Source of the DNA: an uncultured Eremococcus sp.
GTDB lineage: Bacteria > Bacillota > Bacilli > Lactobacillales > Aerococcaceae
Direction of reading: 5' to 3'
DNA: 64,000 bases
Assembly: GCA_943914835.1 (NCBI GenBank)
Contig: CALUDO010000003.1
Location: forward strand, 43,578 to 107,577
Shown here one piece after another: positions 52,712 through 62,064 of this stretch. Each line of letters opens with the position of its first letter. Position 1 is the first letter of the stretch. The notes under the pieces were generated by a model. The model saw nothing but the letters and a program-made list of their open reading frames with translations, made no database searches and was not told the origin of the DNA. Made by a program: the position numbers and the translations under genes.

Positions 52712-53050
52712 TTAGAGATTAGCTGCTGCTATAAGACTCCTAACATCATCATTGGCGATCGAATATAAGACATGCTTGCCCTGCTTTTGGGAGCGAATTA
52801 AGTTATTCTTACGTAAAGTAATTAAATGATGCGACGTTGTTGCAATTGAGGCATCAATTAAACATGAAATCTCGTAGACGCACAGCTGGTCATGGTGGAG
52901 CAAGATTTCTAAGATTTTCATCCGATTCAAATCTCCTAAAACCTTAAAGAGGCTGGCCTTCTTCTCTACCTGGCAATCACTGAAATAAGCTGTATACTTA
53001 TGAGCCTCTTGGGCAATTATTTCGTCATTCAAACATTGGTATTCTTCCAT
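52712..53050 (-). CDS. ArsR/SmtB-family transcriptional regulator
   Basis: 112-residue winged-helix dimer-type regulator: FKVLGDLNRMKILEILLHHDQLCVYEIS (about 35-60, quoted here only as DQLCVYEIS) and recognition helix SIATTSHHLITLRKNNLI. Only one Cys (in LCV) and two others near residues 6 and 25 remain; the CadC/ArsR CxC metal site is not complete, so the ligand is open. The start at 53050 has GAGGAG 5 nt upstream; the longer frame begins with GTG inside it. Next to the CPBP gene, 30 nt away. Confidence 0.88.
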   Translation of the reverse strand: MEEYQCLNDEIIAQEAHKYTAYFSDCQVEKKASLFKVLGDLNRMKILEILLHHDQLCVYEISCLIDASIATTSHHLITLRKNNLIRSQKQGKHVLYSIANDDVRSLIAAANL

Positions 53051-53080
53051 AGTACTCCTCACTTAAGCTTGTCTCTTATC

Positions 53081-53803
53081 TTACATTAATAGAGCCGCAA
53101 TTAAATTTTGACACATGTGGGCCATAATAGCATATTCCAACCGTCGGGTCTTAAGATAAATCAGAGTAATCCCAGCCGATAAGATGAAATAAGTCATAAA
53201 GTCAATCCAATTATCAGGACCGTGTAAGATAACGAAGAAGACGGATGCCACCAAGGCTCCTAGCCAGGGCCACTTGCCTAGAATGTGTTTCATTATCAAT
53301 CCACGGCAAATAATTTCTTCAACAATAGGGGCCGCAATCACCACCATAAAGAAGAAGACCCCGTAATTCATATTCCCCATCATCTCTTGGATAGCTATTT
53401 GATTATCCGGGCCCAGATAATCAGGGGCAAAGTAGGCCACAAGACCCGCAAAGAGGATTTCAAGGAGATAAACCCCAGCAAAGAAGGCCAAGGACTTCCC
53501 TGCTGTCCGCCAAGACCATTGTTTCAAATTAAATAAGTCCAATTTAAAAAGATAGACCAGGCCTAACATAACCACCAGCAGAAAAATTTCCTTAGCTAGG
53601 AACAAGGGTTGGTTCAGGGTCATTGCTTTAAGTATTTCAGTTTCACTAGCCTTAAAGGGGTCAGCAAGATTCATAAGAATTAGACCCGTCTCGCAGGCTG
53701 TGCGGACGACTAAATAAATAATAATCGCTAAAATGGCCTTCAACCATGACCACTTCTTCCGGCCATTAAAGGGACGATTTAAGTCTGATACATTCACCTT
53801 CAT
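53081..53803 (-). CDS. CPBP-family intramembrane metalloprotease (CAAX-like)
   Basis: 240 residues with about seven hydrophobic segments. The Abi/CPBP motif APIVEEIICRGLIMK (about 158-172, EExxxR) and the later FxxxH pair (FFVILHG) are present. Relatives process peptides, confer self-immunity to bacteriocins, or act as scaffolds; no bacteriocin gene is near. Its start overlaps the HAD gene's stop by 1 nt (TAATG), so they are coupled. Confidence 0.88.
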   Translation of the reverse strand: MKVNVSDLNRPFNGRKKWSWLKAILAIIIYLVVRTACETGLILMNLADPFKASETEILKAMTLNQPLFLAKEIFLLVVMLGLVYLFKLDLFNLKQWSWRTAGKSLAFFAGVYLLEILFAGLVAYFAPDYLGPDNQIAIQEMMGNMNYGVFFFMVVIAAPIVEEIICRGLIMKHILGKWPWLGALVASVFFVILHGPDNWIDFMTYFILSAGITLIYLKTRRLEYAIMAHMCQNLIAALLM

Positions 53804-54519
53804 TACTTATCTTCCTTCTTTCTATTAAGAGTATCAATAACAGGCAATAAATCTCTAAAATCACTTATAAAATAATCTCCTTCGGCTAGGAAGAATTGAT
53901 GGTCTTCTTGATCTAAGTAAGCAATGGCAGCCGCTGTATGTTTACCATAGGCCATATCCACAGCTGAGTCGCCAATATAAACCATCTTATCCAAAGGGGT
54001 TTTAGACCTTTGGCTATAGGCTTGAAGAGCCGCTGGGTTAGGTTTAGGACCAAATTCGTCCGCACAACCTATAAATTCAAAGTAATCCAAAATACCCAAC
54101 CCCTGTAAAATGGCTCGGGTTAATGGTAGGGAATCATTGGTCACCAAGGCTAGCCGGTATTGATCTTGAGCTTCTTGCAGGACTTCTTCAACATAAGGAT
54201 TTAATTGCATGGCAGCGGGATTATGCTGAAGGTGGCTGAGATAGAATTCCATGAGGATAGCTTCAATCTCGTCCGCTGATTGAGGGACCACCTGGGCAAA
54301 TGCTTGAGCTTGTTCACCTAGACTAGCCACCGCAAAAATAGAGTTAGGAAGGATAGCCTCCCCTTGTATTCCCATCTTGCTTCTAAAGGCTGCCTTTGCT
54401 GGATCACTTAAGGAGGTCTCACTCAACAAGTAATCTGTCACATCAATACTAGGTTTATCCCAGGCATGACCCAGTTGAATCAAGGTGCCATCTTTATCGA
54501 AAACTAAAGCCTCTATCAT
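53803..54519 (-). CDS. HAD-superfamily phosphatase (phosphoglycolate phosphatase-like)
   Basis: 238 residues of the HAD-IA group: nucleophile motif FDKDGTLIQ (residues 7-15), Thr in LALVTNDS (about 129-136), Lys in FGPKPNP (about 160-166) and the acidic pair in MVYIGDSAVDMAYGK (about 183-197). Cytosolic. The small-molecule substrate cannot be read from the sequence. In an operon with the CPBP gene. Confidence 0.9.
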   Translation of the reverse strand: MIEALVFDKDGTLIQLGHAWDKPSIDVTDYLLSETSLSDPAKAAFRSKMGIQGEAILPNSIFAVASLGEQAQAFAQVVPQSADEIEAILMEFYLSHLQHNPAAMQLNPYVEEVLQEAQDQYRLALVTNDSLPLTRAILQGLGILDYFEFIGCADEFGPKPNPAALQAYSQRSKTPLDKMVYIGDSAVDMAYGKHTAAAIAYLDQEDHQFFLAEGDYFISDFRDLLPVIDTLNRKKEDK

Positions 54520-54566
54520 ATTATCCTCCTAAATTTAATTACTCCAATCATACCATAATCTGAATC

Positions 54567-54610
54567 AAAAAAAGACACATACCCCCTGTAGGCTCTTTAC
54601 TGGGGGTATA
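54567..54610 (-). terminator. Intrinsic terminator after the exported acidic protein gene
   Basis: ATACCCCC / GGGGGTAT stem with a T-run on the minus strand, just past the stop. Confidence 0.85.
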
Positions 54611-54615
54611 TGACC

Positions 54616-55383
54616 TTATGGTGTTGATAAGATGAACCAAAGATAGAAGCCTAGGTCTGCAGGGCCCGGTAAACTAGTCGCATACTCTCGTTCAAGACCA
54701 GCCAAGTCATAGATAAAGGCTGCCCATGCTAGATGCCCTTTGTCTTCTATTCCTAAAAATTGTTGAGGATGGTAAACAAAATCACGCAGCAGAGTCCAAG
54801 GTTTCAAGAGAATGGCCTGACCTGGTCCGGCCTTTGAAGTTAATTTAAAATTCATGCTTGCATGTTTGGGTTCCTTGGAACTCTTTGTTTTCTTACGAGC
54901 CTGATCATATTTACTTTTCTGTCTGATTTCTTTTGCTTGACCATTGTCAGCTTGATCCTGGTGACCATCCCCCTGACTTGGGACCTCATCCGGTTCAACA
55001 ATATCAGGCTCGCCATCATCCCCTAAATCGGATTCATCGAAATTCTTAGGTGGTTCAGGCAGAAGCGCTGACGACCCCTCTTCATTCGAATTTCCGAAAG
55101 ATTCCTCATACTTTCCACGATCCTCTTCCTCTTTATCATCGGGCGAATCATCTGAATTGGATTCATTCCCATCAGTGGAAGGATTGGGTCTATCTGAAGG
55201 TACTTGTCCCTCCTCAAGCTTAGGCTTATCTTGTAATTGAGCTCCTGGATGCCTATCGGGGTTATATAAGCCTGGGGTATTCTGGTTAGTTGAGGATTCA
55301 GCCTTTACCACTTGGCCATCCCACAAGACCAAACTGATGGCAGCTACCATCGATAAGGTGACGGTTAATAGGTGTCTTCTCAC
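54616..55383 (-). CDS. Exported protein with long acidic spacer, unknown function
   Basis: Not recognised. 255 residues from a GTG start at 55383 (AGGAGG 7 nt upstream; the longer open frame lacks a site). A signal peptide or membrane anchor (about 4-30) is followed by about 135 residues of low-complexity Asp/Glu/Ser/Pro/Asn, then a basic patch (about 155-180) and a compact C-terminal part (about 185-255) with several Trp/Tyr. No LPxTG or lipobox. Possibly a surface protein whose small C-terminal domain is held away from the cell by a spacer; this is inference. Single gene with its own terminator. Confidence 0.65.
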   Translation of the reverse strand: MRRHLLTVTLSMVAAISLVLWDGQVVKAESSTNQNTPGLYNPDRHPGAQLQDKPKLEEGQVPSDRPNPSTDGNESNSDDSPDDKEEEDRGKYEESFGNSNEEGSSALLPEPPKNFDESDLGDDGEPDIVEPDEVPSQGDGHQDQADNGQAKEIRQKSKYDQARKKTKSSKEPKHASMNFKLTSKAGPGQAILLKPWTLLRDFVYHPQQFLGIEDKGHLAWAAFIYDLAGLEREYATSLPGPADLGFYLWFILSTP

Positions 55384-55489
55384 GGTATACCCTCCTAACG
55401 AATCTCTTTCTATCAAAATTCTACCACATCTTTAACGCTTTAGCTCTTTATTGGCTCTCTCTAAAGTGGCTTTTTTCTGACGGCTTCTT

Positions 55490-55518
55490 TATAATATATG
55501 TACTGTATTACAAGGAGG
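55490..55518 (+). promoter_or_regulatory. nagB -10 and ribosome binding site
   Basis: TATAAT (55490-55495) followed by a strong AAGGAGG (55512-55518), 7 nt before the TTG start. No clear -35 or cre site. Confidence 0.6.
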
Positions 55519-55525
55519 TAATCTT

Positions 55526-56239
55526 TTGAATATAATTGTATTAAATGACCAAGCAACCATTGCCCAGAAAGCCTTTGAAATTGTCAAAGATACCCTAGTG
55601 ACTGGCCAGGAATGCTTTGGCTTAGCCACTGGATCGTCCCCCCAGGGGCTCTATAAGAAGCTCAGAGAATCTGACTTAGATTTCAGCCAAGCTACCTCCA
55701 TCAATTTGGATGAATATATTGGATTACCGGCCAACCACCCTCAGTCTTACGCTTATTTCATGCAAGAAGAGCTATTTAAGGACAAACCTTTCAAGCAATC
55801 CTTCCTACCTGATGGAAGCAACCCTAATGCCGAAGAAGAAGCTCAACGCTATGAAGCTATATTGGCAGCCCATCCCATTGATTTGCAAATTCTTGGAATT
55901 GGTAATAATGGTCACATTGGATTCAATGAACCAGGGTCTTCCTTTAAGAGCCGTACCCGCCGGGTTGATTTAACTCCCTCTACTATCCAAGCGAATCAAC
56001 GTTTCTTTGATTCTCTTGATCAAGTTCCTAGCCAAGCCTATTCTATGGGAATTCAATCCATTCTAGAAGCTAAACAAATTCTCTTGATTGCCTTCGGTCC
56101 TAGTAAGGCCGAAGCCATTCAGGCAAGTGTTGAGGGTCCTATCACCGAAGACCTCCCCGCATCCATTCTCCAAACCCATCCCAATGTCACCTTTTTACTA
56201 GACCCTGCTGCCAGCCGTCTACTCCAAGTAGACTTATAA
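55526..56239 (+). CDS. nagB: Glucosamine-6-phosphate deaminase
   Basis: Converts glucosamine 6-phosphate to fructose 6-phosphate and ammonia, feeding amino sugars into glycolysis. 237 residues, full length. ATGSSPQGLYKKL (about 37-49), the catalytic region NLDEYIGL and the signature GIGNNGHIGFNEPGSSF (about 129-145) are present. TTG start set by AAGGAGG. Plus-strand single gene ending at a strong terminator; it counterbalances glmU/glmM synthesis in the same window. Confidence 0.96.
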   Translation: MNIIVLNDQATIAQKAFEIVKDTLVTGQECFGLATGSSPQGLYKKLRESDLDFSQATSINLDEYIGLPANHPQSYAYFMQEELFKDKPFKQSFLPDGSNPNAEEEAQRYEAILAAHPIDLQILGIGNNGHIGFNEPGSSFKSRTRRVDLTPSTIQANQRFFDSLDQVPSQAYSMGIQSILEAKQILLIAFGPSKAEAIQASVEGPITEDLPASILQTHPNVTFLLDPAASRLLQVDL

Positions 56240-56252
56240 TTATCATTATCTT

Positions 56253-56287
56253 GCACCCATTCTACTTAGGGAATGGGTGCCTTTTTT
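56253..56287 (+). terminator. Intrinsic terminator after nagB
   Basis: 9-bp stem GCACCCATT / AATGGGTGC then TTTTTT. Confidence 0.93.
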
Positions 56288-56436
56288 CAGTTAGTCCTAT
56301 CAAGAATAGGCGCTTTCAATTGAATATCCTCAAATAAAATTTGATTATTTTATAAATTTTCTATTTTATATTGCAAGATGATATAGTATTATAGATGTGT
56401 AAATTATCTTATCAGTATAACAAAAGGAGGCCGGCA

Positions 56437-57249
56437 ATGTATATTTCTAATGTTAATTCAGCATCCATTAATATGAAATCAATTAGTATGCAACATATCT
56501 CAACCGACGACAATTACCAATTTGAATCTTTTGATGATTTGACCATGATATATATTAATAAAGGAGCCGCAAATTATCATAATGATACCGACAATTATGA
56601 AATTAAAAAACGCGACCTTATCCTGCTCAATCCCAACCATACCATCGAAATCGAACCAGTACGTAAATTAGAATATATCCGCATAGATGTCGCCGGAATC
56701 CTATTTACTTCCTCTTTAGAAATAAATTCGGATGAGAAACTTTTTATTATTAACGACAGCTTCAGAACGATTAAACACTACTTAGACCTGGCGCTTCTCG
56801 AGGATGGTCACCGTTTCCGTGGAACGGATATCATCCTCAAACGCTTAGTTGAGTGTATCATCGTTCACATTCTAAGAAATAACCAACTATCCATTAAAGA
56901 TGCCAGTGTACAGATTAAACATGATGAAATTGAACGCATCCAAGACTTCATCCGTGACAACTATAAAAACAAAATTACCCTAGACCAATTAGCGGACCTA
57001 GTAGACATCAACAAATATTACTTGATTCGTCTATTCAAACAAAAAACCGGCTTATCACCCATTGACTATTTAATTCATGTCCGCTTATCTGAAGCGGAGA
57101 AACTTCTATCCCAGACTACCACTAATATCTCAGAAATCTCCGATATTGTTGGCTTCCATTCACCCTCTCACTTTTCAAAGACTTTCAGAGAAAGTAACCA
57201 TATGACCCCTTCCGCCTACCGTAAACTCTATAAAAGTCAAGACAAGTAA
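56437..57249 (+). CDS. AraC-family transcriptional regulator
   Basis: 270 residues from the ATG at 56437 (AAAGGAGG upstream; earlier in-frame codons lack a site). The N-terminal half is a cupin-like ligand domain; the C-terminal 100 residues hold two helix-turn-helix units: ITLDQLADLVDINKYYLIRLFKQKTGLSPIDYL (quoted only as NKYYLIRLFKQKTG) and ISEISDIVGFHSPSHFSKTFRE (quoted as SPSHFSKTF). Typical of sugar-metabolism activators, but no target operon sits beside it. Own promoter downstream of nagB's terminator. Confidence 0.92.
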   Translation: MYISNVNSASINMKSISMQHISTDDNYQFESFDDLTMIYINKGAANYHNDTDNYEIKKRDLILLNPNHTIEIEPVRKLEYIRIDVAGILFTSSLEINSDEKLFIINDSFRTIKHYLDLALLEDGHRFRGTDIILKRLVECIIVHILRNNQLSIKDASVQIKHDEIERIQDFIRDNYKNKITLDQLADLVDINKYYLIRLFKQKTGLSPIDYLIHVRLSEAEKLLSQTTTNISEISDIVGFHSPSHFSKTFRESNHMTPSAYRKLYKSQDK

Positions 57250-57280
57250 ACACAAGACAGACTTTTGATAGAGCATATAA

Positions 57281-57328
57281 TAAAAAGCATCCCTCAAGGA
57301 AAGTAAGTGTTTCCTTGGGGGATGTTTT
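57281..57328. terminator. Bidirectional terminator between araC-type gene and rlmA
   Basis: GCATCCC-CAAGGAAA / TTTCCTTG-GGGATG stem with A and T tracts on the two sides. Confidence 0.92.
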
Positions 57329-57330
57329 AA

Positions 57331-58245
57331 TTAAGCCTTCATGCCTTCGACAATGGCCAGGGTCCAATCAGCTGTAATTGTCCCCTGACGATTCAAATCT
57401 TCCACCAAAGAAGCTTTCAATTCAGGCGATAGCTGCCAGGTTAGAGGTGTCATCTCAACTAAATTAGCCATTCCTTCTGGTGACATAGGAAGGGTGTAAC
57501 TTATCCGTTCAAAGTGACTTTGATGGAAGTGGTTCCTAAGACCCTCTAGGACTGGTTTATTATCATAGGTCATTAGGGACTTACCTGTAAGAGCTTGAAC
57601 TCCTTGGCGAATTTCTTGTAAATAAGCTGGGTTAGGAACTAGTTTCAAGAGCAAAGAACCGTCAGGATGAGCTAAACGAAGGAACTCATCGTAATTAGAG
57701 GGTGACAAAATGGACAGGATCACATGGAAAGAATCATCTTGAAAGGGAAGATTGGCAATATCTCCGACCAAAGACAAGACCCTGCCATTGTAATCACTGG
57801 CCAATTGGACCCCCTGTTTAGATAGGTCGACTCCTGCCGCTAAACCTAGTTTAGGCCAGGTAGCCACTAATTGAGCCAAGTGACTTCCTTCACCCGACCC
57901 TGCATCCAGGATGTTCAAGGCTTGGTCTTGAATAGAAAAACGATCAGTAATCACTTGCTGAATCACTCGGTGACACTCTTTAAACAAGTCACTATCTCTA
58001 ATCACCTTACGTCGCGCTTGTAAAAGGGCTTGATCATACTTACTATCTTGGGCAATATTCGTTAAATAATAATAGCCTTGCTTGGCCATATCGAAATGAT
58101 GTCCTTGATCACACCTCAGGGCTTGGTCGACTAAATTAAGCGGCCGGTGGCAGTAGGGGCAAGCTAAAAGAGTAGTCCCCTCCTGGTCAATAATATCCCT
58201 AAGTAAAGTCAGGCTTCGTTCCTTCTTACTTAATGCAGCTTGCAT
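57331..58245 (-). CDS. rlmA: 23S rRNA (guanine-N1)-methyltransferase RlmA
   Basis: 304 residues. An N-terminal zinc ribbon (CPYC then C and H ligands, about 29-50) precedes a SAM-dependent methyltransferase fold with motif I NILDAGSGEGSHLAQL (about 113-128). It methylates G745 or G748 in helix 35 of 23S rRNA; in Gram-positives the RlmA(II) type acts at G748, which affects tylosin binding. Single gene on the minus strand. Confidence 0.9.
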   Translation of the reverse strand: MQAALSKKERSLTLLRDIIDQEGTTLLACPYCHRPLNLVDQALRCDQGHHFDMAKQGYYYLTNIAQDSKYDQALLQARRKVIRDSDLFKECHRVIQQVITDRFSIQDQALNILDAGSGEGSHLAQLVATWPKLGLAAGVDLSKQGVQLASDYNGRVLSLVGDIANLPFQDDSFHVILSILSPSNYDEFLRLAHPDGSLLLKLVPNPAYLQEIRQGVQALTGKSLMTYDNKPVLEGLRNHFHQSHFERISYTLPMSPEGMANLVEMTPLTWQLSPELKASLVEDLNRQGTITADWTLAIVEGMKA

Positions 58246-58260
58246 GGAATCCCTCCTATC

Positions 58261-58286
58261 AAAAAAGAGGGCAAGTGTCTTGCCCT
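58261..58286 (-). terminator. Intrinsic terminator after glmM
   Basis: Stem AGGGCAAG / CTTGCCCT, loop TGT, with T-run on the minus strand. Confidence 0.92.
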
Positions 58287-58314
58287 AGCTTCTTTATATT
58301 GATTATTAATCCAT

Positions 58315-59673
58315 TTAGTCCTCTAAACCACGTTCTTGACGAATCACATCGGCAATCTTGTTTACGTATCGGTTCACCTTATCTTCACTAGAGGCTTCTG
58401 CCATAACCCGTAACATGGGTTCTGTTCCACTAGGACGCACTAGAATCCGACCGTCTCCATTCATTTCCTTCTCAACTTCTTCAATCGCTTCCTTAACCTT
58501 AGGCTCATCCATCACGGTCATCTTATCTTTAACCTTAACATTCACTAATTTCTGAGGGAAGATTGTCACTTCACTAGCTAGTTCCGCCAAGGTCTTTTTA
58601 CTTTCTTTAATAACCTGCAATAATTGTAAGCCAGTTAGAAGACCATCTCCAGTGGTATTGTGGTTAAGAAAGACAATATGTCCAGACTGCTCACCGCCTA
58701 AACTATAGTTACCTTGCCGCATTTCTTCGACAACATAGCGGTCTCCTACCTGCGTAGTCACAGCCGTCATGCCTGCTTCTTCCAAGGCTTTGTGGAAACC
58801 AATATTCGACATCACTGTGGAAACGACGGTATTGTCCTTCAGACGACCTTTTTCTTTCAAATATTTACCACAGATAAACATAATCTTATCGCCATCGACT
58901 AGGTTCCCCTCTTCGTCAACAGCAATAATCCGGTCGCCATCCCCGTCAAAGGCTAAACCAATATAGCCCTCATTTTCTTGGACCATAGCTTGTAGAGCCT
59001 CAGGGTGAGTAGAACCCACACCATCGTTAATATTCAATCCATTAGGACGATCCCCCATCGTTAAGAAGTCTGCATCAATATCAGCAAACAATTGATTAAC
59101 TAAAGGCGCCGTTGCACCGTTGGCCGCATCCAAGCACACCTTAAAATCAGATAAATCTGTAGAAATGGTTGATTGTAAGAATTGAATATATTTAATAGAA
59201 GCTTCTGGAAATTCATCAACGGTCCCTAGACCTTCAGCTGACGGTCGAGGAAGACTATCCCCTTCCTGGTTCAAAAGGGCTTCAATCTCCTCTTCCTGGT
59301 CATCCGATAACTTATACCCATCTGATCCAAAGAATTTAATTCCATTATCATCTACTGGATTATGAGATGCTGATATCATAACTCCAGCTGTAACTCCTTG
59401 TGTCCGAGTCAGATAGGCAACGGCTGGTGTCGAAACGACACCTAAATGCATAACCTCAATACCGACAGAAAGCAAACCAGCAGTCAAGGCCGCCTCTAAG
59501 AGCTCTCCAGAAATACGGGTGTCCCGCCCGACTAAGACCCTTGGTTTCTTATCTGCTTCAGCATGTTCTTGCAGAACATAACCACCAAAACGTCCCAATT
59601 TAAAGGCTAATTCGGGAGAAAGCTCTAAATTAGCAATCCCTCTAACGCCATCCGTTCCAAAAAATTCTCTCAT
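58315..59673 (-). CDS. glmM: Phosphoglucosamine mutase
   Basis: Interconverts glucosamine 6- and 1-phosphate on the way to UDP-GlcNAc. 452 residues from ATG 59673 (AAGGAG upstream). [12 protein letters not shown] at the start, the catalytic phosphoserine loop VMISASHNP (about 96-104), the metal loop DGDGDR (about 239-244) and the sugar loop GGEQSGH are intact. Third gene of cdaA-cdaR-glmM; in other Firmicutes GlmM binds and inhibits CdaA, linking c-di-AMP to cell-wall precursors. Confidence 0.96.
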   Translation of the reverse strand: MREFFGTDGVRGIANLELSPELAFKLGRFGGYVLQEHAEADKKPRVLVGRDTRISGELLEAALTAGLLSVGIEVMHLGVVSTPAVAYLTRTQGVTAGVMISASHNPVDDNGIKFFGSDGYKLSDDQEEEIEALLNQEGDSLPRPSAEGLGTVDEFPEASIKYIQFLQSTISTDLSDFKVCLDAANGATAPLVNQLFADIDADFLTMGDRPNGLNINDGVGSTHPEALQAMVQENEGYIGLAFDGDGDRIIAVDEEGNLVDGDKIMFICGKYLKEKGRLKDNTVVSTVMSNIGFHKALEEAGMTAVTTQVGDRYVVEEMRQGNYSLGGEQSGHIVFLNHNTTGDGLLTGLQLLQVIKESKKTLAELASEVTIFPQKLVNVKVKDKMTVMDEPKVKEAIEEVEKEMNGDGRILVRPSGTEPMLRVMAEASSEDKVNRYVNKIADVIRQERGLED

Positions 59674-59739
59674 TTCATACTCCTTATCTGTAGCTAAGTA
59701 CATTTCTTCTTGACCACTTCAGGGTCAATTCATTCTCTC

Positions 59740-60792
59740 TTACTCTTCATTCTCGGTTGATTCTGATTCGGGTGTATCATCTTCACTGGTCTCTTGATCT
59801 GTCGCTTGAGAATTAGCTGAATTCTCTTCTAAGGAGAGGACAGTGACTGAAATTGGAATTTCCCTATAGTTGATTCCTTCGATACCATCAGGAAGCTGTA
59901 AGCTAGCTGTTCTTACGCCAGACCGGTCCATACCTTCCACGTTAACAATGGCATCTACTGAACTAATATTATCTAAGTTTCCTGCATCCCCGTCTACCAA
60001 AACAGAGGAAACATCGGTGAAAGCATACTGATATTTAAACTTACTTGTATCTTCACCTTCTGGCACGATATTAATATTTAGGGTTTTGCCAGCATGGTCA
60101 ATATTGACACTAGCCGTCACCTCAGAAACACTTGAATTCACATCCAGTAATTCCCCATTCCCATCTTCAACTTGTAAGGTATAAGTCTGTGTAAAGCTTT
60201 CAGACATAGCTTGATCAGCAGAAATTCGAACGACTGCTCGTTTAAATTGATCAATCACATCTGACCGTCCAGTTAAGGTCACTTCTTTTGGATTCAAATC
60301 AATACCTGAAATACTATAACCTTCCGCCACTAGCTTCTCATCCACTTCATATTCAATGGGGACCGTAATCTCTTCTAAGCGGCCAATTTCAACGACCACA
60401 TGCGAAGGGGTAATCTTATAATTTCCGACCCCTTCAGGCAAGCCTTTTATATCTAAACGAACCGTACGATTGCCAGTCGAGACACCCGTCAAGTCTTCTG
60501 TCACAACATAGACTTTATTCGTTGTTGCTTGATTAATTATATTGCGTGGTCCAGTAACCTCTACATTCACACTTTCCGGTAGACCTGTTACAAAAATATC
60601 AGCATCCGTTTCACCCACAAATACCGGCACATTCGATATAGTCTCCGTGATGTTTACCGATGCATTATTCATCCGACTAGCCTGGGTAAACTGGTTATTC
60701 TCAGAAGAGACCGCGATATGCAGAATAATAGCAAAGACCAAGGAAAGTAAGCGCAGGGTCCATCTATTCGCAAATATTCGATTACTTCTCAT
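59740..60792 (-). CDS. cdaR: CdaA regulatory protein CdaR (YbbR)
   Basis: 350 residues: one N-terminal membrane segment (about 12-30), then three to four YbbR repeats of beta-rich sequence outside the membrane (about 45-315), and an acidic Ser/Glu/Thr tail. CdaR modulates the membrane diadenylate cyclase CdaA. Its start overlaps the cdaA stop by 11 nt. YbbR motifs such as GLPEGV and VTLTGRSDVID are visible. Confidence 0.92.
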   Translation of the reverse strand: MRSNRIFANRWTLRLLSLVFAIILHIAVSSENNQFTQASRMNNASVNITETISNVPVFVGETDADIFVTGLPESVNVEVTGPRNIINQATTNKVYVVTEDLTGVSTGNRTVRLDIKGLPEGVGNYKITPSHVVVEIGRLEEITVPIEYEVDEKLVAEGYSISGIDLNPKEVTLTGRSDVIDQFKRAVVRISADQAMSESFTQTYTLQVEDGNGELLDVNSSVSEVTASVNIDHAGKTLNINIVPEGEDTSKFKYQYAFTDVSSVLVDGDAGNLDNISSVDAIVNVEGMDRSGVRTASLQLPDGIEGINYREIPISVTVLSLEENSANSQATDQETSEDDTPESESTENEE

Positions 60793-61651
60793 GCTTTCCC
60801 TCCTGGTCCTCGAAGCTACCTAGAACAAGTTCACGCGCCAACTGCCAGTAGTCCTTTTCCTTGTCGTCATCGTCAGCGTCCTCCGTTAATAAGTAGAGCT
60901 CAAGCAGACGGTGTAGCTCTTCTTTATCCAATTCTCTAACCAAAGACCCATCCTTTACCAGCGAAATATCTCCAGTTTCCTCAGAGACAATCAAAACCAG
61001 GGCATCTTTAACTTCACTCAAACCAATCCCAGCCCGGTGGCGTGTCCCTAATTCTTTGGGAATTTGTCCATTTTCTGATAAGGGTAAATAACAGGAGGCC
61101 GCAGCAATCATATAATTTCGTATAACCACAGCGCCATCGTGCAAGGGGGTATTAGGAACAAAAATATTAATCAAAAGCTGTCTAGAGATTTCAGCATTCA
61201 AGTCAATTCCAGTTTCGATAATATCTTTCAATTCGTCTTGGTCCTCTATAACTATTAAAGCTCCAATTTTACGCTTGGACATATAGTTCAAAGCATACTC
61301 CAAATCAGAAACCAACTTAACATCTGGGTCATTCTGGCGATTACGATTTTTACGAAAGAGGGTCCGTCCCAGAACTTCCAAGGCCCGCCGCAACTCTGGC
61401 TGGAATAAAACAATCGCTGCTATAACTCCCCAAGAGAGAATCTGACTCAGAATCCAATCAATTGTCTGTAGACCAATGATTCCACTCAAAATTTTCAAAG
61501 CTAGGAAAATACCCACTCCCTTGATTAAATTCATCATCTGGGTTCCTCTAGCATAAATAAGCAAACGATATATGATAAACCATACCAATAATATATCTAA
61601 TAACCGAACAATAGGTTTATCCAGTATAAACTGATTCAACCATTCAAGCAA
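60782..61651 (-). CDS. cdaA: Diadenylate cyclase CdaA
   Basis: Makes c-di-AMP from two ATP. About 289 residues: three N-terminal membrane segments (about 10-90) and a DAC domain with LHDGAVVIR (DGA) and LGTRHRAGIGLSE (RHR). I prefer the TTG start at 61651, with AAAGGACGG about 9 nt upstream; the GTG at 61672 lies too close to the -10 box and has no ribosome binding site. c-di-AMP controls potassium and osmolyte transport. First gene of cdaA-cdaR-glmM. Confidence 0.94.
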   Translation of the reverse strand: MLEWLNQFILDKPIVRLLDILLVWFIIYRLLIYARGTQMMNLIKGVGIFLALKILSGIIGLQTIDWILSQILSWGVIAAIVLFQPELRRALEVLGRTLFRKNRNRQNDPDVKLVSDLEYALNYMSKRKIGALIVIEDQDELKDIIETGIDLNAEISRQLLINIFVPNTPLHDGAVVIRNYMIAAASCYLPLSENGQIPKELGTRHRAGIGLSEVKDALVLIVSEETGDISLVKDGSLVRELDKEELHRLLELYLLTEDADDDDKEKDYWQLARELVLGSFEDQEGKHEK

Positions 61652-61684
61652 AGTGCCACCGTCCTTTCTCACATCGTCTTATAA

Positions 61685-61690
61685 ATTATA
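61685..61690 (-). promoter_or_regulatory. Extended -10 promoter of cdaA
   Basis: TATAAT preceded by TGC, about 35 bp before the TTG start of cdaA. It helps decide the start, because the upstream GTG would lie almost at the transcription start. Confidence 0.65.
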
Positions 61691-61784
61691 GCATACCCAA
61701 GAAAGTTTGACACAAGTCTTTCTTTACATAGAGGACCTGTCAAAAGAATGACCCAAAAACACTTGATTCTCCAAAAAATACAGA

Positions 61785-61819
61785 CAAAAAAACACCAAAG
61801 GATTATACATCCTCTGGTG
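61785..61819 (-). terminator. Intrinsic terminator overlapping the end of yidD
   Basis: CACCA-AGGAT / ATCCT-TGGTG stem with loop TATAC and a seven-T run on the minus strand; the stop codon of yidD lies in the hairpin. Confidence 0.9.
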
Positions 61820-62054
61820 CATGGTTTCGACGTAAAGTAAATGTATTAGGAACGGGATCATAACCACCTTCAGCAAAGGGATGACAGCGAAGAATACGAG
61901 CCAGTCCCATTAAGCCTCCCTTTATGGCCCCATGCTTATCTAGGGCCTGAAGCATATAGGACGAACAGGTTGGTCGATAACGACAGGAAGGCGGGAGGAA
62001 GGGTGAGATTGCTTTCTGATAGAAACGGACAAGGAGAATTAATATAGCTTTCAA
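61803..62054 (-). CDS. yidD: Membrane protein insertion efficiency factor YidD
   Basis: 83 residues, a small amphipathic protein: [20 protein letters not shown] (about 12-31) and the [14 protein letters not shown]...ARILRCHPF motifs, with conserved cysteines. It helps insertion of membrane proteins at the cytoplasmic face. It is 10 nt after the TVP38-type gene in the same transcript. Confidence 0.95.
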   Translation of the reverse strand: MKAILILLVRFYQKAISPFLPPSCRYRPTCSSYMLQALDKHGAIKGGLMGLARILRCHPFAEGGYDPVPNTFTLRRNHAPEDV

Positions 62055-62064
62055 GGTCTACCTC

